Source of the DNA: CAYNEO01 sp964396245
GTDB taxonomy: Bacteria; Zixibacteria; MSB-5A5; GN15; FEB-12
Length of the DNA stretch: 64,000 nt
NCBI GenBank assembly: GCA_964396245.1
Contig: CAYNEO010000016.1
Coordinates: 1 to 64,000, forward strand
Direction of reading: 5' to 3'
Part shown: positions 42,644-51,333 of the stretch, piece after piece
How the letters are laid out: every line of letters begins with the position of its first letter
How positions within the stretch are numbered: position 1 is the stretch's first letter
Notes under the pieces: generated by a model
Seen by the model: the letters and a program-made list of their open reading frames with translations, nothing else
The model's database searches: none
Told to the model about the DNA's origin: nothing
Translations under genes and position numbers: made by a program

Positions 42644-43866
42644 TACTTCTGTTCGTTCCTTCTCAGTGTCGTGATTCTGATCTGCGCGTTTCTAAGTTCC
42701 GATGCGGGCAGTCCGCCGTTGAACAGCGTATTCTCGACCGCCCGTTCGATGATATCTTCGATATACACCCAGTCCGGAACAACAGGCGGGTGCTTCGCGA
42801 GGTTGATCTGCTGAATGAATGTCTGAAGATACGGATTTTCCGTAAAGTACGGATCTTGCTGCGCCTCGAGACTCGACGGATTCGCCGACATGTTGGCCTT
42901 GCAGAACCGCACCTGGTTTACCGGCGATGTCATGAACTTGATAAACTTCATCGCCGCTTCCTTGTGCTCCGAGGCGGCATTGATCGCCAGGAATTCCCCG
43001 CCCAGGAAAGACGTCCCCGGGAACTTCGGGCCTGGAATTACCGAGGTCACCAGGTTGATCTTGCGATTCTCGAGCTTCATGCGCTTGAGCAGCCAGTCGC
43101 CCGACATGATAAAGCCGATCTTCCCGTCGAGGAACGCATCCTCGATACCGCGCTGATCGGCCACATATCCGTAGTCGTCATGGAGCTTCTGATAGAACTT
43201 CAAAGCCTCGATTGCATACGTCGATGAAATTACACAGAGCTCGCCGTCGTCGGTGAATATCTGTGCCCCCGCCGACCAGAAGAAGGGCAGGAACTTCTTA
43301 TAAAGGCGGTGCTTCTCAGGCGTATTTGACCCCCAGCCATATACGTTCTTGCCCAGATCATTGACGGCTTTGCAGCCGCGGTCAAGATCGGGCCAGTTTA
43401 CCGGGATGAAGTCCTTGTCGAGTCCGGCCTTCTGAATCAGGTCACGATTGTAAAACAGTACGCGCGTGCCCAGAATCCACGGTTGTGCCCAGATCGTACC
43501 TTTGTAAGTTGCCATTCCCCAGCCCTGGAACTGATTGCTGTCGGGAGCAATCGACTCAGACATATCGGCAAGGTACCCGCCGTCCGCAAATTGGGCTATC
43601 CAGTCGGAGCCCAATTCCACTACATCGGGGCCGGTGTTCGACGCGAACGCAACGACGATCTTCTCATGGCCGTGCGACCACGTCAAATCGGTCAGCCTGA
43701 CCTCGATATCAGGATTGGCCGCTTCGAATTCCTTCACCATCTCTTGAATGACCGGCTTCACGCTCGGATCGGTCCAGAATTGCCACCATTCTATCGTAGT
43801 CGTGGCTTGAAGCGCTCCGGCGGTGAATGCAAAGAGCGCCAGGGATAATATCAATGTCCGTCTCAT
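42643..43866 (-). CDS. ABC sugar-transporter substrate-binding protein
   Basis: The ATG at 43866 follows GCGAGGA. The 407-residue protein has a signal peptide (cleavage near ALQA-TT) and a family 1 extracellular-binding fold: WQFWTDPSVKPVIQEMVKEFEAANPDI, then PDVVELGSDWIAQFA and a C-terminal MKFIKFMTSPVNQ. It binds the transported sugar in the periplasm; the sugar cannot be named. It is the first gene of the operon and is transcribed away from the DUF6754-type operon, with about 105 bases between the two starts. Confidence 0.9.
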   Translation of the reverse strand: MRRTLILSLALFAFTAGALQATTTIEWWQFWTDPSVKPVIQEMVKEFEAANPDIEVRLTDLTWSHGHEKIVVAFASNTGPDVVELGSDWIAQFADGGYLADMSESIAPDSNQFQGWGMATYKGTIWAQPWILGTRVLFYNRDLIQKAGLDKDFIPVNWPDLDRGCKAVNDLGKNVYGWGSNTPEKHRLYKKFLPFFWSAGAQIFTDDGELCVISSTYAIEALKFYQKLHDDYGYVADQRGIEDAFLDGKIGFIMSGDWLLKRMKLENRKINLVTSVIPGPKFPGTSFLGGEFLAINAASEHKEAAMKFIKFMTSPVNQVRFCKANMSANPSSLEAQQDPYFTENPYLQTFIQQINLAKHPPVVPDWVYIEDIIERAVENTLFNGGLPASELRNAQIRITTLRRNEQK

Positions 43867-43971
43867 TATTCCTCGCAAGTTTTTGACTGTGAATATATTC
43901 CCTGGCCGAAGACGGTCAATCTAAAAATCTTTTTGTTGATTTCTGCACCCGTCCCGGCATTTTCATCTGAA

Positions 43972-44781
43972 ATGACACCGCTGCCCATGATACTTGTCTC
44001 GATCGCAGATTCCGTATGGTTTGATGCCGCCAAACTACCCACGCTCGTCTTCGCAATTATAGCAATTGCTATCGTTTTGTACACGACGTTTCATCGAAAG
44101 AGCCGGGAGAAATTCAAAGTTCGGGAAATCAGCGGCCTCAGTGCGGTGGAGGATGCAATCGGCCGCGCCACCGAGATGAACCGGCCGATCCTCTATACTC
44201 CCGGATGGGGCGGTGATATCCAGCGTCCGACAACTATCGCCTCGATGAATATCCTCAGTCACGTAGCTGCAAAAACAGCTCGATACGACTGCCGTCTCGT
44301 TTTCCCGACACATGACCCGGTCATCATGTCGGTAGCCCAGGAAGTGGTCAAAGAAAGCTATGCCCAATCGGGCCATTCCGATCGCCTGCGCCTCGACGAT
44401 ATCCAGTATGTCACCTCGTCCCAGTTTGGCTACGCCGCAGCCGTCGAGGGAATGATCAGCCGGCTCAAACCCGCCTCGATCTTCCTGCTCGGCACCTTTG
44501 AAGCGGAATCTCTGATTCTCGCCGAGACGGGCAATATCGAAGGCGCCATACAGATCGCCGGCACCGACTCGACCATCCAGCTCTCGTTCTTTATTGTCGC
44601 CTGCGACTACACCCTGATAGGGGAAGAGCTCTTTGCAGCCTCCGGCTATCTCTCCGGCGATCCGTCGATTTTGGCCTCGGTCAGGGCCCAGGATATTCTC
44701 AAAGTTCTTCTCGTGGTCGCTCTCTTTATTGCAATGATCTGGGTTTCCATCAACCCGGACTCGTCCTGGTGGGTGATGTGA
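43972..44781 (+). CDS. DUF6754-type membrane protein, gene 1 of an uncharacterised operon
   Basis: A protein of roughly 269 residues. It has one N-terminal transmembrane helix (LPTLVFAIIAIAIVLYTT), a soluble alpha/beta domain of about 190 residues beginning RPILYTPGWGGDIQRPTT, and a C-terminal helix pair region (VLLVVALFIAMIWVSI). The pattern recalls DUF6754, found in uncultured lineages; no function is known. The start is uncertain: ATG at 43972 or 43987, with no strong Shine-Dalgarno sequence. Its stop overlaps the next ATG by one base (TGATG), and the following four genes are equally tightly spaced, so it is part of one complex. Confidence 0.62.
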   Translation: MTPLPMILVSIADSVWFDAAKLPTLVFAIIAIAIVLYTTFHRKSREKFKVREISGLSAVEDAIGRATEMNRPILYTPGWGGDIQRPTTIASMNILSHVAAKTARYDCRLVFPTHDPVIMSVAQEVVKESYAQSGHSDRLRLDDIQYVTSSQFGYAAAVEGMISRLKPASIFLLGTFEAESLILAETGNIEGAIQIAGTDSTIQLSFFIVACDYTLIGEELFAASGYLSGDPSILASVRAQDILKVLLVVALFIAMIWVSINPDSSWWVM

Positions 44782-45404
44782 TGAGGCGGCGCATCCCGCA
44801 GATAATCTGCGCCTTCTTCGGAGTCGCCGTGTTTGTTCTGTATTTCTCGCCCCACCGCATTGCCCGGGCCATAAATCTGGCAATAGTCAATGATTACTTC
44901 CAGATCATTTTCGCCTTCACCCTCCTGGTGGGCGTCATCAGCTTTTTCAAGATCAACTTGATCAGCATACAGAGGGGTGCGGACCGAAGTTATCGACTCG
45001 TCGGTTTGCTCGGGCTTGTCAGCATGCCGGTTCTGGCGCTCGGATGGGGACTCAGGGGCGGCTCACCCTTTATGTGGGTTTTTGAAAATGTGCAGGTGCC
45101 CATGCAGGCAACAGTATTTGCCCTGCTGGCCTTCTTTGTGGCGTCGGCGTCATTCCGGGGCTTTCGCGCCCGATCCACACAAGCCACCATCCTGCTGTTA
45201 TCGGCGCTCATTATGCTGATCAGTCGATCGAGTATCGGAGATTATATCTGGCAGGGCATTCCCGATGCCGCCGAATGGGTGCGTAATTATCCGTCGATGT
45301 CTGCACGTCGCGCTATCCTTATCGGCATCGGGCTCGGCTCGCTTACGACAAGTCTTCGCGTGATTATCGGCATTGAGCGTACCTGGCTGGGAGGCGAGAA
45401 GTGA
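44781..45404 (+). CDS. Polytopic membrane protein, gene 2 of the same operon
   Basis: A 207-residue protein from the ATG that shares one base with the preceding stop. It has about five or six transmembrane helices (for example VNDYFQIIFAFTLLVGVIS and ATVFALLAFFVASASFRG) joined by short basic loops. No catalytic motif is visible. It is probably an inner-membrane subunit of a complex with the neighbours. Function unknown. Confidence 0.62.
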   Translation: MRRRIPQIICAFFGVAVFVLYFSPHRIARAINLAIVNDYFQIIFAFTLLVGVISFFKINLISIQRGADRSYRLVGLLGLVSMPVLALGWGLRGGSPFMWVFENVQVPMQATVFALLAFFVASASFRGFRARSTQATILLLSALIMLISRSSIGDYIWQGIPDAAEWVRNYPSMSARRAILIGIGLGSLTTSLRVIIGIERTWLGGEK

Positions 45405-46225
45405 AAGTCCAACTGGTCAGTCGTCACTGGATTTTCCTCGGACTCTTTATTGTCGTCGTTGTCAGTATGCTCATCCACGCCGGCATGAATGTCCGCGTGT
45501 CAGCCGAGACTCAGCGCATGTACGACTATATTGACTCACTGCCGTCCGGCTCGGTCCTGCTGGTATCTTTTGATCACGAAGCGTCATCGCTCCCCGAGAT
45601 TCGGCCGCTCGCCCTGGCATTGCTGCGCCATGCCTTCAAGAAAGATCTCAAACTGATCGGCGTGGCGCTCCTCGCCGAGGGTACCGGTATCGGCTATCGC
45701 CTGATGACCCAGGCTGCCGCCGAATACGGCAAACGGTACGGCGTCGATTATGTCTATCTCGGATTCAAGCCGCAGTATATCGCCGCAATCCTGTCCATGG
45801 GGGAATCGCTCGGCGAGACGTTTCCGGAAGACTACCTGGGCCGGCCCTACGGCTCCTTGAGCCTGCTGCAAAATGTCCGCAACTACGACGACATCGCCGG
45901 GGTAATCTCGATCGCCGATGGATCCATGGTGACACACTGGGTTGAATACGGAGCCGCGCGATACGGGGTGAAAGTCTCGGCATTCGTAACTGCGGCCATG
46001 GTTACTACCTATGATCCGTATCTTGCCTCCAACCAGCTCTATGCCATGGTTGGTGGTTTACGCGGAGCTGCCGAATACGAGAAACTGATCGGCATCGGAG
46101 GAAGCGGACTGCGCGGTATGCTGGCCCAGACCACCTCACACGTCTATGTCATCGTGCTCATCATCGTCGGCAACGTCATCTACTTCACCGAACGCCGAAA
46201 AAAGCGGGGGAGAGGATGGAAGTAG
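45401..46225 (+). CDS. Membrane-anchored alpha/beta protein, gene 3 of the same operon
   Basis: A 274-residue protein from a GTG that overlaps the previous stop (GTGA), with a strong GGGAGGCGAG Shine-Dalgarno sequence. Like gene 1 it has one N-terminal helix, a soluble domain of about 200 residues (SGSVLLVSFDHEASSLPEI; DDIAGVISIADGSMVTHWVEYG) and a C-terminal helix (VYVIVLIIVGNVIYF), ending in a Lys/Arg tail. The shared layout suggests genes 1 and 3 are distantly related components of one complex. Function unknown. Confidence 0.6.
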   Translation: MKVQLVSRHWIFLGLFIVVVVSMLIHAGMNVRVSAETQRMYDYIDSLPSGSVLLVSFDHEASSLPEIRPLALALLRHAFKKDLKLIGVALLAEGTGIGYRLMTQAAAEYGKRYGVDYVYLGFKPQYIAAILSMGESLGETFPEDYLGRPYGSLSLLQNVRNYDDIAGVISIADGSMVTHWVEYGAARYGVKVSAFVTAAMVTTYDPYLASNQLYAMVGGLRGAAEYEKLIGIGGSGLRGMLAQTTSHVYVIVLIIVGNVIYFTERRKKRGRGWK

Positions 46226-46830
46226 GAACCATAATTGCCGGCATTCTGACTCTGGCCATACTTACCTTCCTTTACCGGGATAATCCCATCTACAAGATGG
46301 CCGAGTATCTTTTGATTGGCGTCTCAATCGGATACGTTCTGGTGATAAACTGGTCCAACACGCTCATGGACCGCATGTTTACTCCGTTGTTCACCCAGTC
46401 CCAGTATCACCTGATTGTCCCGCTTATTCTCGGTCTCATGATGTTCGGTCGCCTGAATCGTAAAACGTCTACGTGGTCGCGTATTCCGATTGCCGTGTTG
46501 ATCGGCGCCGGCGCCGGATTGGCCATTCCCGCCATGCTGCACGCGCGAACACTCAGGCAGCTCTCCGACACCGTAACACCGATTATCTCGCTTTCCGGCT
46601 GGCCCGAATTCTCCGGCCTCGTGGTTCTCGTCGGTGTGGTAACGACAATTTCGTACTTTTATTTCAGCCGTGAGCATCGCGGTGTGCTGGGGCAGTCCGC
46701 GAAACTCGGCACCTGGTTTCTCATGATCTTTTTCGGGACCACGTTCGGCTACACGGTTATGTCGCGTATGTCGACCTTCATCGGCCGCGTCGAGTTTCTT
46801 CTCAGCGACTTTCTCCACCTGACCAACTGA
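46216..46830 (+). CDS. Polytopic membrane protein, gene 4 of the same operon
   Basis: A 204-residue protein overlapping gene 3 by 10 bases, with GGGGGAGAGG before its ATG. About six transmembrane helices are visible (for example AEYLLIGVSIGYVLVINW and FSGLVVLVGVVTTISYFYF). Like gene 2 it has no catalytic motif. Function unknown; a role as a membrane core of the complex is inferred. Confidence 0.6.
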   Translation: MEVGTIIAGILTLAILTFLYRDNPIYKMAEYLLIGVSIGYVLVINWSNTLMDRMFTPLFTQSQYHLIVPLILGLMMFGRLNRKTSTWSRIPIAVLIGAGAGLAIPAMLHARTLRQLSDTVTPIISLSGWPEFSGLVVLVGVVTTISYFYFSREHRGVLGQSAKLGTWFLMIFFGTTFGYTVMSRMSTFIGRVEFLLSDFLHLTN

Positions 46831-46831
46831 T

Positions 46832-46957
46832 ATGATCTGCCCGCGGTGCAAAACTTCGATGAAAGAGCTCAAACGCACCTACCACAAACGGCGCAAATGG
46901 GTCTGTCCCAAATGCGGTTTCGTACGCTTCCAGGAGCCGACCAAACCGATGAAGTGA
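46832..46957 (+). CDS. 41-residue zinc-ribbon protein, gene 5 of the same operon
   Basis: A 41-residue protein starting one base after the stop of the membrane gene before it. It has two CPxC motifs (CPRC at 3-6 and CPKC at 25-28) separated by a Lys/Arg-rich linker, and it ends KPMK. The pattern fits a treble-clef or zinc-ribbon fold binding one zinc ion. The very basic linker (KRTYHKRRKW) suggests RNA or DNA contact. Its position makes it likely to be translated with the membrane proteins, either as a regulatory subunit or as a separately acting protein. Confidence 0.7.
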   Translation: MICPRCKTSMKELKRTYHKRRKWVCPKCGFVRFQEPTKPMK

Positions 46958-47101
46958 TTGCATCTGAACCGATTCCTGACATATTACGCTGAAACTATTT
47001 GAATAATCGGGCGTAATTCGAGTAACTATCTCATGCGGGCCACACGATAAAGGATTGGCGTGCGGCTTATTTCGCCTCGAACTCACACAGGTGACATATA
47101 T

Positions 47102-47872
47102 ATGGAAATCAGAGTCGGCACTTCCGGATACAGCTTCGAGGACTGGCGGGGCGAATTCTACCCTAAAGAAATTGAAAAAGGAAAAATGCTCGACCACTAT
47201 ACAAGGTTCTTTCGAACGGTCGAGATCAATTCCACCTATTATCGAATTCCGCACCCGGCGGTGATGGCCAATATCGTCAAAAAAGCCCCCGAAGGCTTTG
47301 ACTTCATGATCAAAGTCCCTCAGTCCTTCACACATCGCAGGCGAGATATCGATAAAGACGTCGAGCAATACCGCGAGGCGCTCAAACCGTTTGATGAAAG
47401 CGGCAAGCTCGCCGGACTGCTCGCCCAGTTCCCGTACTCCTTCAAGTTCAGTGCCGACAGCCTCGACTACGTCAGTATCGTCCGGCATGCGGTCGCACCG
47501 CACCCGCTGTACGTCGAGTTCCGCCACAACAGCTGGGTCAATCGCACCATGTATGACCGTTTCCGCGCCGAGAATATCGGATATGTATGCGTCGATGAAC
47601 CGCATCTGACCGGACTCCTGGAACCCGACCTGTTCGCGACCACCGACACCGCCTATGCTCGCCTTCACGGCCGCAATGCAGAGAAATGGTGGGATGGCGG
47701 GCCGCTCCGCTACGATTACGACTACTCGAAGGAAGAACTCGAGGAATGGCGGGGAAAAATTCAGAAGATTCAGGACAAAGTGAAGAAAATCTATATATAT
47801 TTCAACAATTGCCACCTTGGTCAGGCGGCCAAAAACGCCCGCGAGTTCATGCAACTGCTTGACCTGAAATGA
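47102..47872 (+). CDS. DUF72-domain protein
   Basis: A 256-residue protein of the DUF72/YecE family. It begins MEIRVGTSGYSFEDWRGEFYP, includes FFRTVEINSTYYRIP and a central VPQSFTHRRR segment, and ends with IYFNNCHLGQAAKNARE. The fold is a TIM-like barrel of unknown catalytic role, widely conserved in bacteria and archaea. AGGTGA precedes the ATG. The 144-base gap before it holds no other feature. Confidence 0.88.
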   Translation: MEIRVGTSGYSFEDWRGEFYPKEIEKGKMLDHYTRFFRTVEINSTYYRIPHPAVMANIVKKAPEGFDFMIKVPQSFTHRRRDIDKDVEQYREALKPFDESGKLAGLLAQFPYSFKFSADSLDYVSIVRHAVAPHPLYVEFRHNSWVNRTMYDRFRAENIGYVCVDEPHLTGLLEPDLFATTDTAYARLHGRNAEKWWDGGPLRYDYDYSKEELEEWRGKIQKIQDKVKKIYIYFNNCHLGQAAKNAREFMQLLDLK

Positions 47873-47891
47873 ATGTGTGGCCCGTTTTTAG

Positions 47892-47921
47892 TTGACGAAT
47901 ATCAACCGGCATTCTTTTAAT
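47892..47921 (+). promoter_or_regulatory. Candidate promoter for the ABC exporter operon
   Basis: TTGACG (47892-47897), an 18-base spacer and TTTAAT (47916-47921), just 26 bases before the ATG of the ABC ATPase gene. It resembles the candidate promoter on the minus strand at 21714-21685. Confidence 0.5.
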
Positions 47922-47947
47922 TGCCAGTGTCTTTGAAGAGGACTGTG

Positions 47948-48880
47948 ATGTATCTGCAATTAGTGAACATCAGGAAAGAATTCGGCGCCAAAGTGGCGGT
48001 CGACAACCTCTCGCTCGATGTCCCGAAAGGCTCCATATACGGCATTATCGGGCCCAACGGCGCGGGGAAGACCACCACTATTCGGATGATCATGAATATC
48101 ATCGCACCGGATGCGGGGGAGATCTACTTCGACGGGAAGAAGGTCGATGGCGACTTCCAGAACCGGGTCGGGTATCTGCCCGAGGAACGTGGTCTATACA
48201 AGAAAATGACCCTTCGGGAAGTCATGACCTATATGGCCGAGCTCAAGGGGTACCCGCCGTCCAAAACGGCGGCCAAAATCGATCCCTGGCTCAAGCGCCT
48301 CGATCTGTACGAGTTCCGCGATCGAAAGGTCGAAGAACTCTCGAAAGGTATGCAGCAGAAACTGCAGTTCATTACCACCATCCTGCATGACCCGGACCTG
48401 GTCATCCTCGACGAGATCTTCTCCGGTCTCGATCCCGTAAACATGGAACTCATCAAGGATATCATCCTCGAACTCCGGCGCGACGGGAAAACGATCCTGT
48501 TTTCGACCCACGTAATGGAGCAGGCGGAAAAACTCTGCGACTACGTCTGCATGATCAACCGCGGGCGAAAAGTGCTCGATGGCAAACTCTCCGAGATAAA
48601 AGCCCGATTCGGAAAGAATACGATTCAAATCGACATGGAAGGCGACGGCGGCTTTGTCCGTGACTTGCCGGGCGTGGCCGACGTCAAGGAGTTCAATAAC
48701 TACCTCGAACTCAAGCTGAGCGACGGCTCGGACCCCAACCAGATACTCAAGGCGGTAGCCGACCGCGTTTCCGTGAGGCGCTTTGAAATGATCGAGCCCT
48801 CCTTATATGACATCTTCATAGACACCGCCAAAGTTGACCCCTCCGAACTCGAAACTAACAAGGAGGCGGCCAATGTCTAA
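47948..48880 (+). CDS. ABC transporter ATPase (NatA-like)
   Basis: The ATG at 47948 follows AGAGGA. The 310-residue ATPase has Walker A GPNGAGKTTT, signature ELSKGMQQK and Walker B LVILDEIFSGLD. A DUF4162-type C-terminal extension is visible. It pairs with the permease gene that follows with an 8-base overlap. Such pairs export sodium or drugs (NatAB-type) or act in antibiotic resistance; the substrate is not known. Confidence 0.92.
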   Translation: MYLQLVNIRKEFGAKVAVDNLSLDVPKGSIYGIIGPNGAGKTTTIRMIMNIIAPDAGEIYFDGKKVDGDFQNRVGYLPEERGLYKKMTLREVMTYMAELKGYPPSKTAAKIDPWLKRLDLYEFRDRKVEELSKGMQQKLQFITTILHDPDLVILDEIFSGLDPVNMELIKDIILELRRDGKTILFSTHVMEQAEKLCDYVCMINRGRKVLDGKLSEIKARFGKNTIQIDMEGDGGFVRDLPGVADVKEFNNYLELKLSDGSDPNQILKAVADRVSVRRFEMIEPSLYDIFIDTAKVDPSELETNKEAANV

Positions 48881-50189
48881 ATTCTGGGTAATCGCCAAAC
48901 GGGAGTATGCGCAGGTCGTCAAGAAAAAGTCCTTTGTCGTCGGCATCTTTCTGACCCCGGCCATCATGGCCGCCTTCATGATCCTGCCGGCGTGGCTTAT
49001 GTCCAGCCAGACGGCGGTCGGGGAGAAGATCGTCATTCTCGATGAAAGCGGGACCGGCATGGGACAGACGCTCGCCGAGCGCCTGAAACAGTACAAAGAC
49101 CCCGACACCGAGGAGCCGAGATATCTCGTTGAGGACGTTATCAACATTCCGCCCGGCGACTCGTCTCGCTTCAATAGGCTCAACGACTCGCTGCGAAGCG
49201 CCATCAACGAGAAAAGCCTGAAATATGCCCTGGTTATCAAACCGAGTCCGGCGCTTGCCGACACTAATCTATACCTGATAACGAATTCCGACAATTTCCA
49301 GAGTATCAGCAGAATCGAACAATCGCTGACCGACATCATCTCCGCCACGCGTCTGGAAATGTCAAACGTCAATCTGCCGGTGGATTCGGTGCTGACTCTG
49401 ACTAAACAGGTCAACCTGCCTCTCAGGGATACCAAGGGCGAGTCCATTCCGTTTGTGGTCAAGTATTTCGCCGCCCTGATCTTCATTATGCTGATGTACA
49501 TGATGATTATCACCTACGGCACGACACTGATGCGATCGGTCATCGAGGAGAAGAACTCCCGTATCATGGAAGTTCTGGTCTCTTCGGTGTCACCGTTCCA
49601 GCTCATGCTCGGCAAGGTGATAGGCCTGGGATTGGCGGCATTCACTCAAGTGGCCGTATGGGTAGTGCTGGGGCTGGGGATATTTTTCTTCAGCGGCGCC
49701 ATGGCCCTCGAAATCGACCCGTCGCTCTCCCGCATGGTCTTCAACCCGGTCATCGTCGTCTTCTTCGTGCTTTTGTTCGTGTCTGGATACATCATGTACT
49801 CGACTATCTTCGCGCTGATCGGCTCGATCGTCAACTCCGATAAAGAAGCACAGAATTACATATTCCCGGTGACAATCATGCTCATCGCGCCGGTCATTGT
49901 CGGCTCCGCCGTGATTCAGGACCCCTATGTTCCGTGGGCGGTCGTGATGTCATATATTCCGTTCTTCGCACCGACCATGATGCTTCAGCGAATAACGTTT
50001 ATCGCCCCAACAGCGACTCACTACTCGCTGTTTTCGGGCATAGTAGGGGAGGCCATACTGTCATTTCTCGTGATTGTAGCCTCCACCCTTATCATTATAT
50101 GGATTACCGGAAGGATTTTCAGGGTCGGCATTCTCATGTATGGAAAGCGGCCGACATTCCCGGAATTGATTCGATGGGTTAAATATTGA
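48873..50189 (+). CDS. ABC transporter permease (NatB-like, ABC2_membrane_3)
   Basis: The ATG at 48873 is chosen from AGGAGG 8 bases before it. The 438-residue protein has one N-terminal helix, a large extracytoplasmic domain (about 45-220), then about five or six helices (for example YFAALIFIMLMYMMIITYG; AFTQVAVWVVLGLGIFFF). The motif IEEKNSRIMEVLVSSVSP is typical of NatB-type permeases. It works with the ATPase upstream. Confidence 0.9.
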   Translation: MSKFWVIAKREYAQVVKKKSFVVGIFLTPAIMAAFMILPAWLMSSQTAVGEKIVILDESGTGMGQTLAERLKQYKDPDTEEPRYLVEDVINIPPGDSSRFNRLNDSLRSAINEKSLKYALVIKPSPALADTNLYLITNSDNFQSISRIEQSLTDIISATRLEMSNVNLPVDSVLTLTKQVNLPLRDTKGESIPFVVKYFAALIFIMLMYMMIITYGTTLMRSVIEEKNSRIMEVLVSSVSPFQLMLGKVIGLGLAAFTQVAVWVVLGLGIFFFSGAMALEIDPSLSRMVFNPVIVVFFVLLFVSGYIMYSTIFALIGSIVNSDKEAQNYIFPVTIMLIAPVIVGSAVIQDPYVPWAVVMSYIPFFAPTMMLQRITFIAPTATHYSLFSGIVGEAILSFLVIVASTLIIIWITGRIFRVGILMYGKRPTFPELIRWVKY

Positions 50190-50206
50190 TCAAGGAGTGA
50201 GATCGG

Positions 50207-51106
50207 ATGTTGCGTTTGGAAACGCTCCCCAGGGTACTGCTGCTACTCGCCGCGCTGGTCTTTTTCTCGGCCAACACGGTGTATTTCATGGAAGATGACG
50301 GCCGCGAGGTGCTCGCGCCGGTCGACCAATCATACCACCTCGATTTCGAACACGCCCTCGAGAAGGGTCCGTATCTTAACGTCAAATCCGCCATCGTCAT
50401 CAACTATGAAAACGGTCAGGTAATTTACGCCAAGAACCCCGACCTCGCGCGGCCGGTGGCCTCAATATCAAAGCTGGTCACCGCCATGGTCGTCCTGGAC
50501 AAGGTCAAAGACCTCACACGGACCGAGAAGATCACCCGCGAGGATGCGTACCGGTCCTCGCGCTCCCGGCTTTCAGTCGGCTTCGAAATGACTCTCTATG
50601 ATCTGATGCACGCCGCCCTGATGAACTCCGATAATCGGGCGGCGCGCGCTCTGGCCCGGGCGACCTCAGGCTCAATTGAAGCCTTTGCCGTCGAAATGAA
50701 CGCCAAGGTCAAACAACTCGGGCTCGAAAATACCGTCTTCCATGAACCGACCGGGCTCGATTCGCGCAATGTTTCGACCGCCGCCGAGGTTGCCAAGATA
50801 CTGCACTATGCCTACGACTATAAACTCATCCGCGAAATTACATCGAAGAAACGATATAGAGTCAAAATCCAGAACCGAAAGAATACTTATCGGCAGATGG
50901 CCAACACCAACCTGCTGATCCATTCCAAATACAAGGTGCTCAGCGGCAAGACCGGCTATATCCGGGCCGCCGATTATTGCCTGTGTACTCTCATCAAGAA
51001 TTGGGAAGGGAAGACCCTGACCGTTGTCATTCTGGGCGCCCCCGGTGATCGAACGCGCTTCCGCGAAGCGCGTAAACTCGCCGGATGGGGCTTCAAGCAG
51101 GTCTGA
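50207..51106 (+). CDS. D-alanyl-D-alanine carboxypeptidase (S11 family)
   Basis: A 299-residue penicillin-binding protein of the DacA group with an N-terminal signal anchor, the SxxK motif Ser86-x-x-Lys89 (ASISKL), SDN (141-143) and KTG (248-250). It trims pentapeptide stem peptides in peptidoglycan. The C-terminal domain is short, so it may lack the membrane anchor found in some homologues. It starts 17 bases after the ABC permease gene and may share its transcript. Confidence 0.9.
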   Translation: MLRLETLPRVLLLLAALVFFSANTVYFMEDDGREVLAPVDQSYHLDFEHALEKGPYLNVKSAIVINYENGQVIYAKNPDLARPVASISKLVTAMVVLDKVKDLTRTEKITREDAYRSSRSRLSVGFEMTLYDLMHAALMNSDNRAARALARATSGSIEAFAVEMNAKVKQLGLENTVFHEPTGLDSRNVSTAAEVAKILHYAYDYKLIREITSKKRYRVKIQNRKNTYRQMANTNLLIHSKYKVLSGKTGYIRAADYCLCTLIKNWEGKTLTVVILGAPGDRTRFREARKLAGWGFKQV

Positions 51107-51333
51107 TTCCAATACCTATCTGCCTCAGACACGTCATGCAGATCCCCTGAGGCATCGGGCGGGAAATTTTAGTAGCAGGCGTACCAGTCTCTGGCAGAGG
51201 CCAAGTGCTGCAACAGAAGGTGCTTAGCTGGAACGTACGGAGTTTACTTTCAGAGCAACGTCCCATAAGACATATTATGTTAACTCACCCGAATCGAACA
51301 CCCCTGAGTTCTTCAAAACAATGAAGGGAATTC

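Noticed and set aside
42643..43878. A TTG start at 43878 for the sugar-binding protein.
   Set aside because: The ATG at 43866 has a good GCGAGGA Shine-Dalgarno sequence, which lies within the extended reading frame.
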